From Welwitschia mirabilis (lineage: Eukaryota > Gnetophyta > Gnetopsida > Welwitschiales), in contig JBOZIK010000001.1 in assembly GCA_051453625.1 (NCBI GenBank), positions 164,109,424-164,137,701 of the forward strand: a stretch of 28,278 bases of DNA, read 5' to 3'. This document shows, piece after piece, positions 22,428 to 28,278 of this stretch. A program made the position numbers and the translations under genes. How positions within the stretch are numbered: the stretch's first letter is position 1; each line of letters starts with the position of its first letter. Below the pieces are notes generated by a model that worked only from the letters and a program-made list of their open reading frames with translations, searched no databases and was not told the origin of the DNA.

Positions 22428-22696
22428 GTACCTACTATTTCTTCACTTTCCCCCTTCAAAGCAAAGGAATTTAGAGAATTGCATTTGATGATTCATGACT
22501 ANNNNNNNNNNNNNNNNNNNNNNNNNNNNNNNNNNNNNNNNNNNNNNNNNNNNNNNNNNNNNNNNNNNNNNNNNNNNNNNNNNNNNNNNNNNNNNNNNNN
22601 NTTCATGACTATTTAATTTTCATACTATGGATTTGTTATTTTTAGTAAGGATTTCCTTTGCTTCGCTATTGTTAAGTATTAAAATTTTTTTTGCAG
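22428..22696 (+). other. CesA intron containing a 100-N gap
   Basis: Bounded by gtacct and a T-rich run ending ttgcag. The splice phase joins the RING exon to SPQV in frame. It holds the N run 22502-22601, whose flanks share the exact 10 bases ttcatgacta (22492-22501 and 22602-22611). If those contig ends overlap, the true length is 159 rather than 269 bases. Confidence 0.65.
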
Positions 22697-22900
22697 AAAG
22701 TCCACAAGTACTTGGTGATGATGAAAACAATGTTGTAGGTGATCTTAATAATAAAAAAACAAACTCTCTCATAATAATAATACTAAGAGAAAACCGCATA
22801 ATACTAAGGAAATACTATACTAGAAAATGACCTATGGATGTGGAGAGGATGTTGGCCTCCTATGATCTATTATTCAAGAACTTTCTTACATACTCCTTAA
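22697..22900 (+). other. CesA acidic linker exon (degraded)
   Basis: Starts in the correct phase with SPQVLGDDEN and reads open in frame +2 to 22830. CesA similarity fades after GDLNN (about 22752). A CGEDVGL-like match in frame +3 at 22839-22859 may continue the exon after a frameshift, at the place where CesA has GED-x-D-L before its Ser-rich run. Confidence 0.5.
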
Positions 22901-23443
22901 AACTATTAGGAAGATAATAAGTCTTAAAACATTTTCAAGCATTTTTCTATAATGCTTATACTTTCTAGATATAAAAGAAATTATGTAAACTTACTTAACC
23001 CATAAAATATGTAAGAATAGGTTTCAAGAAAGATGTTAGCTTAAAATCCATATTATTGATGAGCTATTATTCCTTTCTTTATTAGTGTTAGTGGTAAATG
23101 TGTTTATCCACTTTCTCTCCCCATTCCTGTTCAAGCAGGTACATTGGTCTAAACTTCATATGTCTTGAATAATATACATCTTTTTAATATTTAATGATTA
23201 TTATTAGAGGAGGGTTTTTCATTATCTCAATATTTTATAATAGTCCATGTTATGAATGGAGATTTTAAAAGATGTAGTAGTTTGTTTGGATTTAAAAATA
23301 TCTCATGGAAGAAAAGAGTGAAAAAATGGAACTGAAAAAAGGATAAGAATACCTTTTAGGTGATTGATCCTACTCAATATACAAATCAATAAAAAGATAA
23401 GGAAATGGTTGCTAGAATCCTAGAGGAAGAAGACCTTCACATG

Positions 23444-25182
23444 TATATCATATTTTTTATTTCCTATGTATTTTTTTATATTCATATAACGCTATATTAT
23501 CATAAGGAATTTTATTTTTTCATATCTAACTTGATTTAATTTGATATTTATCAACATAATGAATCTAGCCAAGTAAAGTCCATTGTAAAGAAATTTGATC
23601 TTCATGTTTTAAATAACAAGATACATTATTATGTATTATTCCTTTTTATACTTGATGCATTGTCACTTTTACAAGTATCAAGATAATGGATATTAGCACA
23701 AACCCATGTTAATAATTACTAAAGGGTTGCATTAGAGATCTAAGATGCTTTTGGATGTCTCAATTCATAGTTTTAGTTTCCTCTTTATTACTATCTTTAA
23801 GCTTAGCTTGAATATTACTTTTACATTATGAAATTATCAAAAACCCTTGATTTGGATTATTATTTTCATTAAATTATTTCCTTGGGATTAGTTACATAAT
23901 TTTGTCCTTTTTATATCCTTATAGGTATTCTAAATCTTTTATTTTTATTGGTCTTCCCATTTGTCAGTATGATATGCCACTCAAGGTCCTTTTTATACAT
24001 TTATATATGCAAATAAATAAATAAATTAATAAGTCCAATTGGTTGTTTTTAGAATGCTTTAGTAAATAACAACTCTAAAAATTGGCAATATTTATGAATG
24101 TTATCATTCCTTTATAAAGACTATTATCATTTACTACAACCAAAGAAAAGTGCTTATTATTAAGCTCTCTACATTGTGTCTTCTTCATCTCTTTCCTTAT
24201 TTTGATTAGATCCCTTATTTTATAAATCAAGTATTGAAAATCTTAATTCTTATTTGATTTATTTGATGCATCTGCTCTTCCTATAGTAAATGATCCTTTG
24301 TCTGTTTAGTACAGTTTTTATGTGTTCACATGGACATGTAATTGATTTTTTCTAGTAGTTAGGATAAGTCATGCTCCTTGACATTATGCAAATCTTTATA
24401 ACCTTTTTACATGCCTATAATATTATCATTTGAATTATTTGTTTATAGCTTACTTTTATTATAGTATTAGTTTTTAGATGCTCTAATCACAGATTGATAT
24501 TTCATTTCTCTTGTAGAGGTCTACATGAGTTAGGAGCATTTAAGATGTGAAATTTAGATGTTGTTAACTATTATTCTTTATAAAGTAGTGGATATCTCAA
24601 GAAAAATATGATATGATGCCCTACAAATGCTTGAAACTCTATCTAATTAAGAATGAAAAGAGGTAGATAAAGATTCTAGTTAATATTGATTAGCATTTTT
24701 TTGGACGTCTTCTCGATCCCTACCAATAATTTTACTATTAACGTTTTGTAAAGATAGCAAAGAAGTATCCTAATCTAAGTGAATTAATTATGAAGATATT
24801 ATGAAATAAGAACTTTATTGTAGTATTTATAATTTTTTAACATTAGGAATTGACTTGCATGGCTTCTGCAATTTAAAATCTAAATTTTTCAAGGCATTCT
24901 TGATTACAAAAATGATACAAGCAAGTTTATATCACTATAAAGATGTTATAGAATGGGTAAATAAGTTCTTTAATTATACATTATTGGTAATTTCTTTCAA
25001 ATTCAACCTACTAGATTTGAACAGTGGTGATAATGACATTGATGGAATGTTATGATAGCCTAAATTAGATGATCCAAGAAAGGTTTTTTGAAGATGTGCT
25101 ACAAAGGCATCAAAACATAACTCATAGCTCCTTATAAGTTCTTCTAGGAATGGTCTTTATCCATTAATATCAATTGCTAAAA
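23444..25182. other. Unassigned stretch downstream of CesA
   Basis: Searched by eye for later CesA exons (the DDG, DCD and QxxRW catalytic motifs, membrane helices) and none was found. An aaat microsatellite lies at 24009-24033. A 66-codon open frame at 24855-25055 has no recognised motif. Confidence 0.55.
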
Positions 25183-25192
25183 NNNNNNNNNN

Positions 25193-26933
25193 TAAAACTA
25201 TCTAAAATGTATCATAACTTTACTCCTAGATAAATGATAATATGAAATTGGATATAGGTTATAATCTATTGACCTAGATGATTCCTTATATGTCATTTCA
25301 GTGAGCTTCTAGTATAATTACTTTTTCTTTTTATAAATTTAAAATAAAGTTAAGATTTAAATATGGATAAAAATATGGATGACAATAGGCACTACATATG
25401 GGTACTTCCAAACATAAGAGATGAATGTATTTCTTCAATTATATCCTTCTTGTCATCTACCTAACATTACTTGGGAATCTAATTACTATTGTCAATAGAG
25501 ATTTGCATTTACTATTGGTTGTAAAGGAACATAGATAAGATCAATGGAGAAATATTAGGAAAGTGGAATTACAAAAATAATAGAAAAGGGATCCAATCCT
25601 TTAAAAAAAAAGAGTAAAAAAATGGAAACTTAAAGATTAAATGATGGTAATGATCTAATAGATTAAATAACTAAAAATAATATTATAGGAAAATGTCTAG
25701 TAGATTTTACAATCATGCACACAAGTAATGAACTTATTTTGTAACTTGTTAATGTTCATATGATTTTAAAATTCCATTTAAAAATCAAGATATGCAACAA
25801 ACAAATCAAAATAAAAAACGTCATGGAAAGATAACTTTTTATTAAAAGATTTTTAAAAAATCAATGTTATAAAAAATTTAATCAAGAATTCTGGTAGATC
25901 TTCAACATAACCCACATCTTAAATGAAATTGTTTTAGTCCAATTAGGCTTACTATTATTATCCTTAAAGCCATTCTCATTGCACTCTGAGTGAAAATACT
26001 CATAAGAAAAATGCATAAGAAAATCTCCATTCTCCCTACAAACATCAATCAAATTCAAGGGCCCTACCATATTAGACATAATGGCCTTTACTCTATATGA
26101 TTCATTTTAATCCGCACTAAATCTCTTACCCATACAAGACACATTCCACACTTGTATAGGCCTAAACTTGATAACATCAAAAAGGATCGCAAGCTATCTT
26201 CTAATCTAGCCAGTCCACACTCATACTAGATACCTTATTTTAAACAAATCCTACTAAGAAACTCATTGGTAAACTCATTGATAAGTTAAAATAAAACTTA
26301 ATTACTATTACACTCTTAAATTATATATATTTGATAAGGTATGTGAGTAGTTTTATAGGACATTAGACAAGTTTATATTGAAATTTGATGATAATGGAGA
26401 GCTAATATGAATGACATAAAAACATGTGATCTTCATTACATTTTATAGAATTTTAAGAAAATTACAATATTTCTTATCTAAAGTAATAATCCTGTAATCA
26501 AAGAGGCTAAAGTGACACATGGAATACTTTAGAAAAACCTATCATTTACCTAATCATCTAGATGATGGTATAAATAATAAAGATACTTAAGTTAAAGAGG
26601 ATGCCAACTAGAATAATCAAATAGCTAATATGGAAATCTTATAAGATGGAATCATCTCTTGTGATGTATGGATGACTAATAAGATGATATATGTAATAAA
26701 CACTTTATTAAACATCATCAAACTCTAGCAATTTATCTCAAACTTTTTTACATGGTTGTTAGAATTATTCATGTGCCTGTTAGCCTTGTCTGATTTTAGA
26801 GTTTGTTTTATAATAAATACCTCCTCTACCCTTGACTTTGTTTCATCTTTATTTGCACTAAAAGTTCTTATGATAGGAGATCAAAGATTCAGAGGTCCAT
26901 CGATTATTGTTATAGAATGATATCTTCCTTGGT
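25193..26933. other. Unassigned stretch
   Basis: Follows a 10-N gap (25183-25192). The only notable frame is the minus-strand one at 25882-26079. No RNA gene, element terminus or repeat array was recognised. Confidence 0.5.
25882..26079 (-). CDS. Short minus-strand open frame, unknown
   Basis: 65 codons starting MSNMVGPLNLIDVCREN and ending in a Lys/Met/Trp-containing tail. The composition is protein-like (balanced charge, two Cys, two Trp), unlike most short frames here, and the local GC content is slightly higher. There are no domains or membrane segments, and upstream sequence on this strand does not extend it convincingly. It is more likely a surviving piece of an old transposon or gene than a functional small protein. 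Confidence 0.2.
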   Translation of the reverse strand: MSNMVGPLNLIDVCRENGDFLMHFSYEYFHSECNENGFKDNNSKPNWTKTISFKMWVMLKIYQNS

Positions 26934-27094
26934 NNNNNNNNNNNNNNNNNNNNNNNNNNNNNNNNNNNNNNNNNNNNNNNNNNNNNNNNNNNNNNNNNNN
27001 NNNNNNNNNNNNNNNNNNNNNNNNNNNNNNNNNNNNNNNNNNNNNNNNNNNNNNNNNNNNNNNNNNNNNNNNNNNNNNNNNNNNNNNNNNNNNN
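26934..27094. other. Assembly gap, 161 N
   Basis: Open frames across it on both strands are artefacts. Confidence 0.99.
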
Positions 27095-27579
27095 ATGAAA
27101 GCAACCTTTGTTAAGATTGACATTATTAGTCTAGGTGCATTACATTTCTTTTCTTATATTAACTTTGCATTATTTTCCTATTCTGTTTGACATACCTGAT
27201 AGCTTAGGTTGTTCTTGATCTAATGACCACTTTTTTGATTAATCTAGGTTATACAAGGTCAATCTTCATAATAGGTTTATTTGGTAATTGGGCATAAGTT
27301 GCATTTAGTTTAAACTTGCATTTCATTTGCATAGTGTATATGTATTATTATTTTGCATTATGATTTTATTCTATTCTAAGGATATATAGTGTTTCAATTT
27401 CAAAATCAATTCTCTTTTTTCTCTCTTTTTTCTTACCTTTACCTTCAATGAGAATATGACATTTGAGTCACTTCCATCTATATTAGTGTATTGTATTATA
27501 TAAAATCTATATGTATAATTATAATTGATAGGATTTACTTGAGAATGTAACATTTTCACAAATATGCAACATAACATCT
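27095..27579 (+). other. Possible 3' part of an LTR
   Basis: Assigned only by position: it lies directly upstream of a gypsy-type primer-binding site. It ends aacataaca before the primer site, compatible with a CA end. No TATA box or matching TG start was identified and no second copy is present, so the limits are unknown. The 68-codon minus-strand frame at 27371-27577 is not supported as a gene. Confidence 0.3.
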
Positions 27580-27597
27580 TGGTACCATTGGCAGTAA
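27580..27597 (+). promoter_or_regulatory. Decayed gypsy-type primer-binding site
   Basis: tggtaccattggcagtaa aligns with TGGCGCCGTTGCCGGGGA, the tRNA-Asp type site common in plant Ty3/gypsy elements. Most differences are C-to-T or G-to-A transitions. A T-rich leader (tttttgtttttgtag at 27703) follows, and then an ATG at 27741 reading MPCRLPHRLDNAQ before TGA. That order is usual in such elements. Confidence 0.45.
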
Positions 27598-27740
27598 AGT
27601 CTGCTTAAAGTTTGAGGACTATTATTACTTAGGTAAGTGTTTTGGATTTTAGCTCAGACATTTACCTATAGTAGTACTATAATTTTATAGTAGAAACATA
27701 GATTTTTGTTTTTGTAGTTTTTGTTTTTATTTCGTAAAAA

Positions 27741-27822
27741 ATGCCCTGTCGTCTACCTCATCGTCTAGATAATGCACAATGATGATGGCCTATGTACCTT
27801 AGGTTTTTTACTTACTTACGAA
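27741..27822 (+). pseudogene. Possible start of a gypsy gag, broken
   Basis: The ATG after the T-rich leader opens a short frame, MPCRLPHRLDNAQ, closed by two TGA codons. CG dinucleotides are denser here (cgt repeated) than elsewhere in the window. The sequence then reaches a 100-N gap. Too short to identify; the call depends on the primer-site context. Confidence 0.25.
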
Positions 27823-27964
27823 NNNNNNNNNNNNNNNNNNNNNNNNNNNNNNNNNNNNNNNNNNNNNNNNNNNNNNNNNNNNNNNNNNNNNNNNNNNNNN
27901 NNNNNNNNNNNNNNNNNNNNNNGATGATGGCCTATGTACCTTAGGTTTTTTACTTACTTACGAA
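27781..27964 (+). repeat. Exact flank duplication around a 100-N gap
   Basis: Bases 27781-27822 and 27923-27964 are an identical 42-base sequence (gatgatggcctatgtacc ... cttacttacgaa). The left copy ends at the last base before the gap (27823-27922) and the right copy begins at the first base after it. The contigs almost certainly overlap and the N run is a false spacer. Confidence 0.93.
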
Positions 27965-28278
27965 TTAGGTTTTATTATCATTCCCTTTATTATCTTGATG
28001 ACTAAGTAGACAATTGTCTATTTTCATTCTATGTATTTCATGATTCTATTATCTAGATATACTATCTATATATATTGTCTAGATGTATTGTCTAGATAAC
28101 CATAGAGACATCATACATTAAAACAAGAATTGAGCATGTCGGTAAAAAGAAAAAATATTAAAGAGAGTGGGTTTTCATTGGAGAAAGCATCAGAGAAGGT
28201 TTAATCGATATGAACTTACCTAGGTACATACACCTTAGGTACACAAAATACTTCAAAAACTCAGAAAGAAGATATTTC
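27965..28278. other. Unassigned right edge with a tctagat micro-repeat
   Basis: tctagat recurs at about 28051, 28078 and 28091 within a small AT-rich repeat cluster, and taggtaca recurs near 28230-28242. No gene is visible; if the gypsy assignment is right, this would be decayed gag. Confidence 0.45.

Larger units (their letters stand above)
22283..23443 (+). pseudogene. Cellulose synthase (CesA) N-terminal gene fragment
   Basis: CesA is the catalytic subunit of the plasma-membrane cellulose synthase complex; its N-terminal RING-type zinc finger is linked to subunit pairing. Seen here: GELFIA (22304), VCAFFVCKTCNEYERK (22328-22375), then SCP-stop-C and YKR (22412). This follows the C-x4-C-x2-C-x11-C-x2-C pattern of the CesA finger. 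An intron with GT (22428) and AG (22695-22696) falls where CesA genes have one, before the SPRV-type motif, here SPQVLGDDENNVVGDLNN (22699-22752). Further on, FGFKNISWKKRVKKWN (23285-23332) and KKDKN (23336-23350) match the region before the first membrane helices, ending EEEDLHM near 23443. One finger Cys is Tyr (22322), the first Cys pair is damaged, two Gln codons are stops and TGA stops occur. The glycosyltransferase domain is not found. It is a pseudogene or captured fragment. Confidence 0.83.

Noticed and set aside
22326-22616. 96-codon plus-strand open frame starting MYVHFLYVRHAM
   Set aside because: It overlaps the CesA RING exon in a different frame and then enters the intron and its gap. 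The CesA frame has the conserved Cys spacing; this one does not.
61-23443. Use of a genetic code with TAA and TAG as Gln
   Set aside because: The CesA finger and intron indicate a land plant with the standard code. TGA stops, frameshifts and lost key Cys residues show the sequences are decayed, not recoded.
1-28278. tRNA, rRNA or a functional host gene
   Set aside because: No cloverleaf-like or rRNA-like sequence was seen on either strand, and no long intact frame or exon series with clean splice sites exists apart from the broken CesA fragment.

Overview
The window looks like AT-rich, gene-poor intergenic chromatin of a land plant. No intact protein-coding gene, tRNA or rRNA is visible. Everything coding-like is decayed: traces of LTR retrotransposons, a CACTA-like DNA transposon remnant, two kinds of tandem repeat and a broken piece of a cellulose synthase (CesA) gene. 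CG dinucleotides are rare to the eye. Where a frame can be followed, its stop codons are mostly TAA or TAG where Gln would be expected. That is what long-methylated plant DNA tends to become through C-to-T change. The plant call rests mainly on the CesA-type RING finger with its intron, supported by plant-type primer-binding sites and a CACTA end. I cannot name the species.

Layout, left to right. 1-840: a Ty1/copia-type gag remnant that keeps one frame without indels. 841-6400: unassigned AT-rich sequence with a polypyrimidine tract (1705-1860), gaps and one weak decayed frame (5562-6030). 6402-8017: two diverged direct copies of a 758-base unit separated by a 100-N gap. 8413-8700: a weak minus-strand coding trace. 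9301-11535: about 25 copies of a 90-91 base tandem repeat with two variant classes. 11870-12398: an LTR-like segment with a TATA box, followed by two tandem copies of a decayed tRNA-Met primer-binding site and then a gag-like internal region on the same strand to about 15440. No second LTR was found.

15441-19144: mostly unassigned, with two large gaps. 19145-19550: a CACTA-like miniature element. 20370-21660: a long minus-strand frame of unknown origin. 21871-22130: a weak copia pol trace. 22283-23443: CesA N-terminal exons, meaning the RING zinc finger, the acidic linker and the segment before the first membrane helices; the catalytic part is absent from the remaining window. 23444-27579: unassigned. 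27580-27760: a decayed gypsy-type primer-binding site, a T-rich leader and a possible gag start, suggesting another LTR element running off the right edge.

Fifteen runs of N total about 2.7 kb. Seven are exactly 100 N, and three of those have the same sequence on both sides, ending exactly at the gap edges. These are probably contig ends that overlap and were never merged, so lengths across them should not be trusted. The features do not form an operon or pathway; they are successive layers of insertion and decay.
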